NCBI GenBank assembly: GCA_012036375.1
Contig: JAAUOI010000084.1
Location: 1-10,170 of the forward strand
Direction: 5' to 3'
Length of the DNA stretch: 10,170 nucleotides
From: Allobrachymonas sp.
GTDB taxonomy: Bacteria; Pseudomonadota; Gammaproteobacteria; Burkholderiales; Burkholderiaceae_C
Shown: in pieces, positions 1-7,896 of the stretch
How positions within the stretch are numbered: the first letter of the stretch is position 1
Layout of the letters: each line of letters begins with the position of its first letter
Program-made: the position numbers and the translations under genes
The notes under the pieces: model-generated
Told to the model about the DNA's origin: nothing
The model's database searches: none
The model's input: only the letters and a program-made list of their open reading frames with translations

Positions 1-126
1 GGCTCAATTTTGGAGATCGTAGCGGTGCTACGGGCGAGAAAATTGGGGCAAAAATGACCGTAAACCCGTCCGCGAGCACCCGCGTAGGCACGAAGTGCCG
101 CCTAACGGGAAATCTGGGTTAAATAC
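1..126 (+). other. Unassigned structured segment upstream of a terminator
   Basis: I recognise no gene here. The sequence folds readily. CAATTTT (5-11) pairs with AAAATTG (39-45) and encloses the perfect hairpin CGTAGC-GGT-GCTACG (18-32). Further on, CCCGT (65-69) pairs with ACGGG (105-109) and encloses two more hairpins: CGCG/CGCG (71-74 with 81-84), and TAGG/CCTA (85-88 with 101-104) containing GCAC-GAA-GTGC. This resembles a three-way junction. A strong terminator follows directly. Two reading frames are open from the window edge: one stops at 55-57 (last residues RARKLGQK) and one at 120-122 (last residues CRLTGNLG). Neither resembles a family I know. The segment could be the 3' part of a structured RNA, a palindromic intergenic repeat, or the tail of a plus-strand gene that begins outside the window. 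Confidence 0.3.
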
Positions 127-158
127 AAAGCGGCTCAGTGATTGACTGAGCCGCTTTT
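127..158. terminator. Rho-independent terminator, bidirectional
   Basis: A perfect 13-base-pair stem, AAAGCGGCTCAGT (127-139) with ACTGAGCCGCTTT (145-157), closes a 5-base loop. On the plus strand it ends in a T-rich stretch (TTTTCTTTGT); on the minus strand it runs into CTTTGTATTT. It sits between whatever is transcribed rightward from the window edge and the end of the minus-strand tctCBA operon (tctA stops at 268), so it can end transcription from both sides. The 107 bases between it and the tctA stop show nothing else I can identify. Confidence 0.9.
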
Positions 159-267
159 CTTTGTGCTGAATGCCTCGTGCACATGCGCCTGCATTGCGGG
201 GAATTGCGATGGCGGTATGCGCGACATCAAGCTCAGATTGACGGTGTAAGCAGTGCCTGCTCCACGA

Positions 268-1757
268 TTACTTCGCCTTGCGCATCGCCCGCCACAGCGG
301 TGGCGCAATGAGCAGCAGCGCCGCAATCGCCAGCAGCGAGGCCGACAAAGGCCGCGTCACAAAGGTGCTCCACTCGCCCTGGCTGATCGTGAGCGCTTGC
401 CGCATGGACTGCTCGGCCATCGGCGCGAGAATCAGGCCAACGATGAGCGGCGCAGCGGGGAAATCAAAGCGCCGCATCAAAAATCCAAGCAAACCAAAGG
501 CATAGAGCAAACCAACATTAAAAATCGAATTGCCTGCGCCATACACACCAGCAGTCGAGATCACGATGATGCCCGCATACAGCCAAGGCGGCGGAATTTT
601 GAGCAACTTGACCCACAAGCCCACCAGCGGCAAATTGAGCACCAGCAAATCACATTGCCGACATAGAGGCTGGCAATCAGGGTCCACACCAGAGAGCTTT
701 GCGCAGAAAACAGCCCCGGCCCGGTTTGGATGCCGTAGCCCTCAAACGCAGAGAGCATGATGGCGGCGGTTGCAGAGGTGGGAATACCCAGTGTGAGCAA
801 GGGCATGAGTACGCCGGCTGCGGCCGCATTGTTGGCCGCCTCGGGCCCGGCCACACCCTCAATTGCGCCTTTGCCAAACTCCTCGGGATGTTTGGAGAGC
901 TTTTTCTCGGTGTAATACGACAGTAGCGTCGGCAGTTCCGCGCCGCCCGCCGGCATGGCGCCAATCGGGAAGCCAAAAAATGTGCCGCGCAGCCAAGGCT
1001 TCCAAGAGCGTGACCAATCTTTTTTACTGAGCATCAAGCTGCCCGAGACCTTCATCACCTCGCTGCCCTTGGATTCGCGCCCTTGCCAAGCCAAGAACAA
1101 AGCCTCGCCAATGGCAAACAAGCCCACAGCAGCCACCGTCACCTCAATGCCATCAAACAGTTGCGATTGGCCAAAGGTAAAGCGCGGCTGGCCGGTTTGC
1201 AAATCCATACCCACCAAACCAAAGAGCGCGCCGAGTGCCAAAGCAATCAGCCCGCGCAGCACCGAATTGCCCAGCACTGCTGAGACAGCAATCAGCGACA
1301 AAATCATCAGGCTGAAATATTCAGCCGGTCCAAAAGCCAAAGCGGCGTTGACCACCATCGGTGCCACAAAGGTCAGCGCAATTGTGCCCACCGTGCCCGC
1401 CACGAAGCTGCCAATGGCTGCCGTGGCCAGTGCGGGCCCGGCTCGGCCAGCGCGCGCCATCTGATTGCCCTCGATCGCGGTCATCATCGAGGAGGCTTCG
1501 CCCGGCGTTTTGATCAAAATCGAGGTGGTCGATCCGCCGTAGGCTGCGCCATAGTAAATACCAGCAAACATCACAAACATACTGGTCGCCGGGACGTGGT
1601 AGGTCAACGGCAAGAGCAGCGCAATCGTGAGCGCCGGACCAATGCCGGGCAACACGCCGACCATTGTGCCGACGAGGCAGCCAATAAAGCCCCACATCAG
1701 CGTGGCAGGCTGTAAAGCATTGGCAAAGCCGCCCATCAGGGCGTTGAAGGCATCCAT
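268..1757 (-). CDS. tctA: TctA, large membrane subunit of a tripartite tricarboxylate transporter (one frameshift)
   Basis: TctA is the large, about 12-helix, inner-membrane subunit of TTT-family secondary transporters. It moves the carboxylate delivered by the periplasmic TctC, using an ion gradient. The start at 1757 is preceded by AAGGA about seven bases upstream. Family motifs are clear: VLPGIGPALTIALLLPLTY near residue 36, GIYYGAAYGGSTTSILIKTP near 66, and an AIEGVAGPEAANNAAAAGV block followed by LTLGIPTSATAAIM. Translation from 1757 goes wrong after ...SLYVGNVI and would stop at 561. The expected continuation (LLVLNLPLVGLWVKLLK...) resumes at once in another frame and ends at 268. One extra base in the A run at 647-649 (T run on the coding strand) restores 496 residues, normal for the family. 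I read it as an intact gene carrying a sequence error, or as a very recent one-base deletion. It is last in the operon, 15 bases after tctB. Confidence 0.95.
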
Positions 1758-1772
1758 GCGTCATTCCTTAAA

Positions 1773-2237
1773 TCAAACCCCAAACGGGCTCGCAGGCCCT
1801 AAGCCCACCCCTAAAATCTGTGAAAACAACACCCAAAACACCAGCGCTATCGCGCCGCAAATCAAGAGCGATTTCAAACTAAAAGGCGCGTCAAATGAGC
1901 TCGCCACGCACATGCCACACGCTGTGGCTGGAATCACAAAACCCAACCAAGGCAAGCCGATCATGAATGCCAAGCCCCCGCCCAGCAGGGTCAGTAGCCG
2001 CTTGGTGCTGCCAGCCAGCGGCGTTTGCCCTTCTTCCAGACCTTCATCAGCTTGCTTGCCGCGCCAAGCCGAGACGGCATACAGCAGCCCCAGCGCCAGC
2101 AGCAAGCTCACCACAGCGATGGGCACTGCGCTGGCGCCCACCGTCATTTGAATGGCTGATTCAGGGATCACCGTGGCCTGCCAAGCGGCCACGGCTGCCA
2201 TCACTAGCAATACCCAAGCAAAACGCCAAGGCGTCAT
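1773..2237 (-). CDS. tctB: TctB, small membrane subunit of the tripartite tricarboxylate transporter
   Basis: This 154-residue protein is the small, poorly conserved inner-membrane partner of TctA. It has the usual four-helix layout: helices at about residues 5-22, 35-58, 82-112 (a long hydrophobic stretch with the family-like GLPWLGFVIPAT) and 120-142, with a short charged loop (RGKQADEGLEEG) in the middle. Length is normal and the frame is intact. Its ATG (2237-2235) overlaps the tctC stop TGA (2236-2234) as ATGA. No strong ribosome binding site precedes it, so its translation is probably coupled to that of tctC. Identification rests on topology and position between tctC and tctA more than on strict motifs. 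Confidence 0.92.
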   Translation of the reverse strand: MTPWRFAWVLLVMAAVAAWQATVIPESAIQMTVGASAVPIAVVSLLLALGLLYAVSAWRGKQADEGLEEGQTPLAGSTKRLLTLLGGGLAFMIGLPWLGFVIPATACGMCVASSFDAPFSLKSLLICGAIALVFWVLFSQILGVGLGPASPFGV

Positions 2238-3209
2238 TTCACAAGACCCAGATCAGTCATCAAGGCCGTGGTGCGCTCAATATCAAAAGCCATTTCGCGC
2301 ACGAAAGGTTGCTCGCTCAGATAAGCATCGTCCCATTGCGCGTGACCAACTCGTTCTTCCAAGCGGGGCTGGCGGTGATACGGCCAACGAGGTCAATCAA
2401 GGCATTGCGCTGCGCTGTGGAGATGCCAGGCGCTGCAAACACACCGCGCCAGTTGGTCATCACCACATTCAAGCCCAGCTCGCTCATGGTGGGCACGCTG
2501 GTGCCTGGAATGCGCACGCGGCCCGAGCTGGCCAGCGCAATCATCTTGCCGGACTTGATGTGCTCTTCAAACTCAGAATAGCCCGAGATACCGGCCGTGA
2601 CTTGGTTGCCCAAAATCGCTGCAACAGCCGGGCCACCGCCAGCGAACGCCACATAAGCGGCGTCTTTTGGATTGCCGCCTAAAGCCTTGACCATGCTGCC
2701 CAAATCAAATGGTCAGTGCCGCCCGCGCTACCGCCAGCCACGGACACCGCTTTAGGATTGGCGCGCATCGCGTCCACCAGCTCTTTAAATGTCTTGATTT
2801 TGCCGCCTGCAGGCACCACGATCACGCCAGCTTCTTCAGTCAAGCGGGCAATTGGCGTGACGTCTTTGATCGTCAATGGGCTCTTGTTGGCAAGGCCAGC
2901 GCCCACCATCACCGAGCCGCCTACCATCAGCGCATTGCCTTGACCTTTGCGCTGATTCACAAAGCGTGGCAGGCCGACCATGCCACCTGCGCCGCCCACG
3001 TTTTCAAACTGCATCGCGCCTACGAGATTGGCCGCTTTGGCTGAACGCTCCAGCGCCCGCGCTGTGCCATCCCAGCCACCGCCGGGCGCTGCTGGCACAA
3101 ACATGTTGATGCTGTCAAACATGGGCTTGGCTTGTGCCCAAGCAGGCAAGGCAGCGCCAGCCGCCGCTGCTGCGCTGAATTGAAGGAAATCGCGTTTAGA
3201 GAAAGCCAT
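2234..3209 (-). CDS. tctC: TctC / Bug-type periplasmic substrate-binding protein (two frameshifts)
   Basis: TctC is the periplasmic receptor that binds a carboxylate such as citrate and delivers it to TctAB. The ATG at 3209 has AGGAGA at 3215-3220 (complement) and opens a signal peptide: SKRDFLQ, then an Ala-rich hydrophobic core, then AWAQ. The KR-DFLQ context is Tat-like, though it lacks the full twin arginine. Bug-family features follow: FVPAAPGGGWD, then NVGGAGGMVG, then GGSAGGTDH, then YVAFAGGGPAVAAILG and GQVTAGISGYSE. The frame breaks twice. After GGTDHLI, a base is missing from the A run at 2702-2704 (+ strand). After ELVTRN, one is missing near 2334-2338, beyond which WDDAYLSEQPFVREMAFD... 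leads to the stop at 2234. Adding two bases gives 325 residues, the usual length. The substrate cannot be read from the sequence; Bug proteins bind many carboxylates. Confidence 0.94.
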
Positions 3210-3338
3210 GGAAGTCTCCTGTGTAAAAATGAAAATGAAATCTTTCACTGTTGCCACAACCCAAACAGTTGCAACAGGTCGTCACATTGTGGCAAGCGCC
3301 TTGGGCCGATTCTTTCAATCCACTTTCAAAAAGCTTCA
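3210..3338. promoter_or_regulatory. Divergent tctC/tctD control region with a symmetric operator-like array
   Basis: This 129-base region separates the divergent tctCBA and tctDE operons, so promoters for both should lie here. TTGCCACAA (3251-3259) and its exact inverted repeat TTGTGGCAA (3287-3295) flank the perfect 8-base palindrome GTTGCAAC (3268-3275), whose centre almost coincides with the centre of the whole array. The three elements share a TTG(C/T)NNCAA-like core. TctD, an OmpR-family regulator encoded next door, is the natural candidate to bind; that is inference. I could not place convincing -10 and -35 boxes for either direction. Confidence 0.6.
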
Positions 3339-4073
3339 GTGAATACCCTAAACCCTCATGTTCTTTTGGTGGAAGACACGCCCGAGCTGATCCTCTGGGT
3401 GGGCACAGCGCTGCGCCAAGCAGGCATGCAAATGACGTTTGCGCAAGACGGATGGGCAGCGCAGAAAAGTCTCCAGACGGGGCATGGTTTTGATGCGGTG
3501 GTGCTGGATTTGCAAATCCCAGGACCTGATGGTTTGGCGGTCTTGGAGGGTTTGCGTGCGCGTGGCGATGAAGTGCCGGTGCTGATCCTCACGGCGCGCG
3601 CCAGTGTGCCAGATCGGGTGCTGGGGCTGAATTTGGGTGCGGACGATTATTTGCCCAAGCCGTTCGAGCTCACAGAGCTAGAAGCGCGATTGGCCGCATT
3701 GCTCAGAAGGCGCGGGGGCAAAAGTGCGGAGGCCAAAGGAACGAGCTGGCGTTTGGGGCTGCTGTCTGCCAGCGCCAGCTCGCCCGAGGTGTTGTATGCC
3801 AACCAGCCGCTGCCACTCACACCGCGCGAAGGCGCTGCGCTGCGCGTGCTGCTGCGCGCAGCGCCAACCGTGAGCAAAGAAGCGCTGCATCACGAAGTGT
3901 TTGGTGAAGACGGCAGCGAGCTCGATGCAGTGGAGGTGCTGATTCACCGTTTGCGAAAAAAGCTCGATGCGCTGCATGCCGAGCCTTTGCAAGAGCAGGC
4001 CAAGCTGTCGATTTCCACGATTCGCGGCTTGGGCTATTTGCTGACTTTGCGCAACGCGGGTCAGTCTGGCTAG
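3339..4073 (+). CDS. tctD: TctD, OmpR-family response regulator
   Basis: This is the DNA-binding half of the two-component system for the divergent transporter. The receiver domain (residues 4-123) has every canonical site: acidic pair E12/D13, phosphoacceptor D57 in VVLDLQIPGPDG, T85 in LILTAR, and K107 in YLPKPFE. A short linker leads to an OmpR/PhoB winged-helix domain (about 150-238), with DAVEVLIHRLRKKLD as recognition helix and ISTIRGLGYLL as the wing. I chose the GTG at 3339 because it sits a few residues before the conserved HVLLVED strand and gives 244 residues. The open frame extends upstream to 3132, but that part would cross the control region and the divergent tctC gene and resembles nothing. 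The ribosome binding site is weak. The gene runs straight into tctE with no gap. TctD proteins typically activate tctCBA when the carboxylate is present. Confidence 0.93.
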   Translation: MNTLNPHVLLVEDTPELILWVGTALRQAGMQMTFAQDGWAAQKSLQTGHGFDAVVLDLQIPGPDGLAVLEGLRARGDEVPVLILTARASVPDRVLGLNLGADDYLPKPFELTELEARLAALLRRRGGKSAEAKGTSWRLGLLSASASSPEVLYANQPLPLTPREGAALRVLLRAAPTVSKEALHHEVFGEDGSELDAVEVLIHRLRKKLDALHAEPLQEQAKLSISTIRGLGYLLTLRNAGQSG

Positions 4074-5483
4074 ATGCAAGCTATGAAACCCGCTTATTCT
4101 CTGCGTCGCAGGCTTTTGCTGTGGCTGCTGTTGCCGCTGGTGGTGCTCATGCTCGCGCATGCGTGGTGGACGTATGCCCGCGCGGTGCAGGTGGCCAACG
4201 AGGCGCATGACCGCTCGTTGTATTTGGCCACGCGCACTTTGGCTGAAGAGTTGTTTTGGCGTCAGGGGCAGCTGCGTCTCGATGTGCTGCGGGGTGCGGG
4301 CTATTTGTTTGAGAACCACACCGGCTCGCGCTTGTTTTATCGAGTGGATGATGTGCGGGGCAATTGGTTGGCCGGCAATCCCGCTTTGCCTTTGGTTGCT
4401 GGCGAAGGCGCAAATGAGGTGCAGTTTTTTTCACTTGTGAGGTTTGCCGATGGGCTCTACCGGGGCGAGGAGGTGCGCTTGATTCGGCTCACGCACATCG
4501 TGGATGGTGGCGCGGAGGTTTCTCAGCCGCTGTTTATCACGGTGGCTGAAACGCGCGAAGTGCGCGATCAATTGATTGCGCAAATCTTGCGCGAAACCGT
4601 TCTCGGCCAAGGCGTGCTGATGCTGTTGGTTTTGGCTTTGGTGTTTTATGGCGTACAGCGCGGCATGCGGCCGCTGGAGGTGTATCGGCAAAAGCTCAGC
4701 GCCCGTGCCGATGATGATTTCTCTGCCATTGATGTGCCCAGCACGCCGCGCGAGCTTCGCCCTTTGTTTGAGGCGCTCAACGGCTATCTCAGCCGCTTGG
4801 GGCGCTTGATTGATATTCGCAAGCGCTTTTTGGACAACGCCGCGCACCAGTTGCGCACGCCTCTGACGGTGCTGAAAACGCAATTGACACTGGCCGAGCG
4901 CAGCAGTGATGCCGCGCAGCGCGAGACTTTGATTCACGCAGCCAGCCACACCACCCACAGCGCCGTGCAGCTCACTGAGCAGCTTCTGGCGCTCACCCGC
5001 GCAGAGCACGGCAGCGAGATGCAGGCGTTTGAGACGGTGGATTTGGTGGCGCTGGCGCGGCAGGTGACGGAAGAATGGCTCACGCGAGCGCATGAGCGAG
5101 GCGATGATTTGGGATTGGAATCGCAGGTCGCCAGCAGCGTGGTGCAAGCAGCGCCTGCGATGCTGCATGAAGCACTGGCCAATTTGATCGACAACGCGCT
5201 TGCGCATGGGCGAAGCAGTTCTCGTTCGGCCTTGCAAATTACCGTACGGGTTGGGGAAAGTTGGATTGAGGTGGAAGACGACGGCTCTGGCATTTCGTCC
5301 GAGCATCAAACCCATGTGTTCGAGCGCTTTTATCGCGCGCCGGGTAGCGCAGCGCTAGGCAGCGGTTTGGGGTTGGCCATTGTGCGCGAGATTGCGCAGC
5401 AGCATGGGGCGAAGCTGGTGTTGACGAGCCCTGTTGTGGATGAGCGGGGGACGTGTATTCGCTTGTCTTGGGCTGAGCCATGA
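4074..5483 (+). CDS. tctE: TctE, membrane sensor histidine kinase
   Basis: TctE senses the carboxylate and phosphorylates TctD. The 469-residue protein has a first transmembrane helix at about residues 12-30, a periplasmic sensor region (31-175), a second helix at 177-194, a linker, and then the kinase core. Kinase motifs are complete: H-box FLDNAAHQLRTPL with H258, N-box HEALANLIDNALAH (N370, N374), G1 EDDGSGIS (401-408), F-box FERFYR (416-421) and G2 GSGLGLAIV (429-437). The sensor region with ...AEELFWRQGQLRLDV... fits the TctE N-terminal domain. The ATG abuts the tctD stop (TAGATG). A second in-frame ATG at 4083 is an equally plausible start and would remove three residues. The frame is intact even though it contains a run of seven T at about 4425-4431. 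Confidence 0.94.
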   Translation: MQAMKPAYSLRRRLLLWLLLPLVVLMLAHAWWTYARAVQVANEAHDRSLYLATRTLAEELFWRQGQLRLDVLRGAGYLFENHTGSRLFYRVDDVRGNWLAGNPALPLVAGEGANEVQFFSLVRFADGLYRGEEVRLIRLTHIVDGGAEVSQPLFITVAETREVRDQLIAQILRETVLGQGVLMLLVLALVFYGVQRGMRPLEVYRQKLSARADDDFSAIDVPSTPRELRPLFEALNGYLSRLGRLIDIRKRFLDNAAHQLRTPLTVLKTQLTLAERSSDAAQRETLIHAASHTTHSAVQLTEQLLALTRAEHGSEMQAFETVDLVALARQVTEEWLTRAHERGDDLGLESQVASSVVQAAPAMLHEALANLIDNALAHGRSSSRSALQITVRVGESWIEVEDDGSGISSEHQTHVFERFYRAPGSAALGSGLGLAIVREIAQQHGAKLVLTSPVVDERGTCIRLSWAEP

Positions 5484-5490
5484 CCTGATT

Positions 5491-5521
5491 CCCTCTGCCT
5501 CGGATGGGGTTGGGGTGAGGG
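5491..5521 (-). repeat. Possible decayed half of a common C-rich intergenic repeat
   Basis: Just after the tctE stop, the minus strand reads CCCTCACCCCAACCCCATCC and then GAGGCAGAGGG. The first part resembles one arm of a C-rich palindromic repeat often seen between proteobacterial genes; the other arm is only partly matched here. No terminator hairpin with a T run is visible. The rest of the 186 bases between tctE and mnmE shows nothing I can assign. This is a resemblance from memory. Confidence 0.25.
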
Positions 5522-5669
5522 TGTTGTTTTGTGCTTTCTTTGTGCGCTGGCACGCCCACCGCAGCTTGCGCCGTTGGGGTGAACGAGGAGCAGCCCATCG
5601 CAAGCCCCGTGCCCCAGCGACCAAGGCAGAGCGCAACGGCAACAGAACACAAACCAATACACTACGGCC

Positions 5670-7119
5670 ATGCTCACTCGCCACGCCGACCCCATTGTTG
5701 CCATTGCCACCGCCCCCGGGCGCGGCGCGGTCGGTATTGTGCGTATTTCGGGCAAACAATTGCAACCCCTGTTTACTCCTCTTTTAGGAGCACTCCGCGC
5801 AGATTCCATGCCGGCTAGAGAGGCAAAATACTTAAAATTTCTCGATAGCAGCGGCCAACCGATTGACCAAGGTTTATTCCTCTACTTCCCCGCGCCCCAC
5901 AGCTTCACCGGGGAAGACGTGATTGAGTTGCAGGCGCATGGCGGGCCGGTGGTGTTGCGCCTATTGGTTGCGCGGGTGCTGGAGGCCGCGCAAGGTATTG
6001 AATCGCTCAACAGCATGCGCATTGCCCAGCCTGGCGAGTTCACTGAGCGAGCGTTCCTCAATGACAAGATGGATCTCGCGCAAGCAGAAGCCGTGGCGGA
6101 TTTGATTGATGCCAGCACCGATGCTGCTGCGCGAGGCGCTGCCAAATCACTCTCGGGCGCATTTTCCAAAGAAGTGCACGGCCTGCGCGATGCCTTGATT
6201 CATTTGCGCATGCTGGTCGAAGCCACGCTGGATTTTCCTGAAGAAGAAATTGAGCATTTGAGCCAACACAAAGCGCGCTCGCAGCTGGATGCCCTGCAAG
6301 CCGCACTGCAAAATTTTCAGAAGAAAACCACGCAAGGCGCGCTGCTGCGCGAAGGCATCAAGGTGGTCATCGCCGGGCAACCCAATGCCGGCAAGAGCAG
6401 TTTGCTCAATGCGCTCGCTGGCGCAGAGCTGGCGATCGTCACGCCCATTGCAGGCACCACGCGCGACAAAGTGCAAGAGACGATCTCGATTGAAGGTGTG
6501 CCGCTGCATATTGTGGACACCGCTGGTTTGCGCGAGAGCGATGATGTGGTCGAACAAATCGGCATTGAGCGCACGTGGCAAGAAATCGGCGGTGCAGACT
6601 GTCTGATTCATCTGCACGACGGCGCCGCCGAGCAATCAAGTGATATGGCAATTGCTACTGAAACAATAGCACTTCGCGCAGCACTGATGCCGGCAATCCG
6701 CCAAAAACTACCTAAAAATGCACCTGTCTTGCATGTCTGGAATAAAGCGGACTTACTTGCTGCAAACCCAGCAATTGCCAAGCTGCATGATGAGCCCAGC
6801 CTGCTGATCAGTGCCAAACCGGCCAAGGCATCGACGCGCTGCGCAAAAATTATTGGAAGTCGCAGGCTGGCAAGCCTTGGGTAGTGAGGGCAGCTACATC
6901 GCCCGCGAGCGGCATGTGCAAGCGGTGGCCAAAGTGCAGTCGCATTTGAATGAAGCCAGCCTGCATTTAAATGCGAGTCTCGCCCACAACGCAGGCGGCC
7001 TCGATCTTCTCGCCGAAGAATTGCGCCTCGCGCAAAATGCGTTGAATGAAATCACCGGCGCTTTCAGTTCAAACGACTTGCTGGGCGAAATCTTCTCGCG
7101 CTTTTGTATTGGCAAATAA
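5670..7119 (+). CDS. mnmE: MnmE (TrmE), tRNA-modification GTPase (two frameshifts)
   Basis: MnmE works with MnmG in the cytoplasm to install the carboxymethylaminomethyl group on wobble uridine 34 of certain tRNAs. The N-terminal domain (1-125) opens with DPIVAIATAPGRGAVGIVRI and contains FPAPHSFTGEDVIELQAHGG. A helical domain carries the inserted GTPase: G1 GQPNAGKSS (236-244), G2 TTRD (263-266), G3 DTAG (283-286), G4 NKAD (358-361) and G5 SAK (381-383). The end is the family hallmark FCIGK. After G5 the frame is lost. A base is missing from AAA at 6816-6818 (expected SAKTGQGIDALR) and another from AAAAA at 6845-6849 (expected KLLEVAGW). Unrepaired translation stops at 6884; with both bases restored the protein has 483 residues. 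Two copies of a dispersed AT-rich repeat lie in its variable loops (residues about 35-57 and 328-350) and bring TTA, ATA and AGA codons unlike the rest. Confidence 0.97.
5773..5840 (+). repeat. Dispersed AT-rich repeat, copy A (inside mnmE)
   Basis: The 28-base core at 5788-5815 (GAGCACTCCGCGCAG, then ATTC, then CATGCCGGC) matches copy C at 26 of 28 positions. The upstream TTACTCC resembles TTGCTAC of the other copies, and the downstream AGAGGCAAAATACTTAAAA resembles the tail of copy C. It is read in mnmE as GALRADSMPAREAKYLKF, inside an N-terminal loop that varies in the family. Outer limits are approximate; the core is firm. Confidence 0.75.
6652..6719 (+). repeat. Dispersed AT-rich repeat, copy B (inside mnmE)
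   Basis: This copy aligns with copy C without gaps over 68 bases at about 47 of 68 positions, sharing TTGCTAC at the left end, AGCACT...GCGCAG...ATGCCGGCAA in the centre and AAAA...TAAAAAT at the right. Against the core of copy A it matches 21 of 28. It lies between the G3 and G4 motifs of MnmE, in a loop of variable length, and is read as IATETIALRAALMPAIRQKL. The core is in the same frame as copy A (ALRA..MPA in both). Confidence 0.7.
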
Positions 7120-7132
7120 TCAAGCCGAAAGA

Positions 7133-7746
7133 TTAAGTGGGTTGGGTATCCACAAAACTTTGCCGCGCTGCCAGCTTGTCGCTGAGCTTAGCCAAATTCA
7201 AGTAGTCTTCGCGCCATGTGATCTGCGGGAAGCGGAAATCAAGATAGCCTAAGGCGCAGCCCACGGCCACATCGGCGAGGCTGAAATGAATGCCCGTGCA
7301 AAATGCGCGTTCGCCCAAGCCTTGACTCATGGCTTTCAAGCTGGCGCTGATTTTGCTCATTTGGCGATCAATCCAAGCTTGCGAGCGCTGCTCGGTTGTG
7401 CGGCCATCCCACGTGGCTTCCAAGCGTGCCAGAATCGCGGCATCGCACAAGCCATCGGCCAGCGCCTCCCAAGTTTTCACCTCAGCTTTCTCGCGGCCCA
7501 TTTGCGGAATGAGTTTTCCCACAGGCGAGAGCGTGTCCAGATACTCTACGATCACGCGCGAGTCAAACAGCGCCTCGCCGCCTTCCATCACCAAACAAGG
7601 CACTTTGCCCAGCGGATTGGATTGCATGATTTGCGTGTCATTGGCCCACACATTTTCTTGCACGAACTGGTAATCCAGCTTTTTTCTGCCATCACGATAC
7701 GCACCTTGCGGGCATAGGGGCTGGTCACGGCGCCGATCAATTTCAT
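7133..7746 (-). CDS. Glutathione S-transferase family protein (one frameshift)
   Basis: This is a cytosolic GST-fold protein that probably conjugates or binds glutathione; the substrate is unknown. The N-terminal thioredoxin-like domain begins MKLIGAVTSPYARKVRIVM, with the S-P-Y-x-R-K active-site region. It then has NPLGKVPCL with the cis-proline, and FDSRVIVEYLD, whose D-S pair normally contacts glutathione. The all-helical C-terminal domain contains FSLADVAVGCALGYLDFR. The start at 7746 has AAGAGA about seven bases upstream. The frame breaks after VMAEK. One base missing from the run of six T at 7680-7685 (A run on the coding strand) would restore AEKKLDYQFVQENV and give 204 residues, normal for the family. 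It converges on mnmE with 13 bases between the stops and no obvious terminator there. Confidence 0.9.
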
Positions 7747-7850
7747 GCGGGGTTCTCTTGTATGAGCTTAAAAGTTGATTCTAACGAGGCCACGCAGCTC
7801 AGGCATTGTGCGAACGCGCCATAATGTGCGCCAGATACAACAGCTTGCCG

Positions 7851-7867
7851 ACATTGCCGCGCAATGT
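7851..7867. promoter_or_regulatory. Perfect dyad upstream of the DUF898 gene
   Basis: ACATTGC and GCAATGT form an exact inverted repeat around CGC, 30 bases before the ATG of the DUF898 gene. It lies in the 150-base gap between this gene and the divergent GST gene. The position suits an operator overlapping or following a promoter for the DUF898-M48 unit. As RNA it would form a 7-pair hairpin with a 3-base loop, but no T run follows, so it is not a terminator. No regulator for it is encoded in the window. Confidence 0.4.
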
Positions 7868-7896
7868 AGGAAAAATATCACACGAAGAGAGGCTTC

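Noticed and set aside
1967..2581. Plus-strand open frame (204 codons) across tctB and tctC
   Set aside because: It is antisense to the transporter genes and has no family features.
2690..2710. Programmed ribosomal frameshift in tctC
   Set aside because: No convincing slippery heptamer with a downstream structure was seen, and the same kind of single-base loss appears in unrelated genes, which points to indels.
3132..3338. Upstream extension of the tctD frame to an ATG at 3132
   Set aside because: It would overlap the divergent tctC signal-peptide region and the control region; the receiver domain begins just after the GTG at 3339.
3678..4319. Minus-strand open frame (213 codons) opposite tctD and tctE
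   Set aside because: It is antisense to two well-supported genes and its Gln/Arg-rich composition is typical of a shadow frame.
4431..5315. Long minus-strand open frame (294 codons) opposite tctE
   Set aside because: It lies wholly antisense to a clear histidine kinase, and its translation has no recognisable domain; it is a by-product of GC-rich codon bias.
5434..5818. Overlapping plus- and minus-strand open frames between tctE and mnmE
   Set aside because: They are low-complexity, Arg/Pro/His-rich translations overlapping the ends of real genes, with no ribosome binding site or recognisable motif.
7120..7132. Terminator between the convergent mnmE and GST genes
   Set aside because: The gap is 13 bases and shows no stem-loop with a T run.
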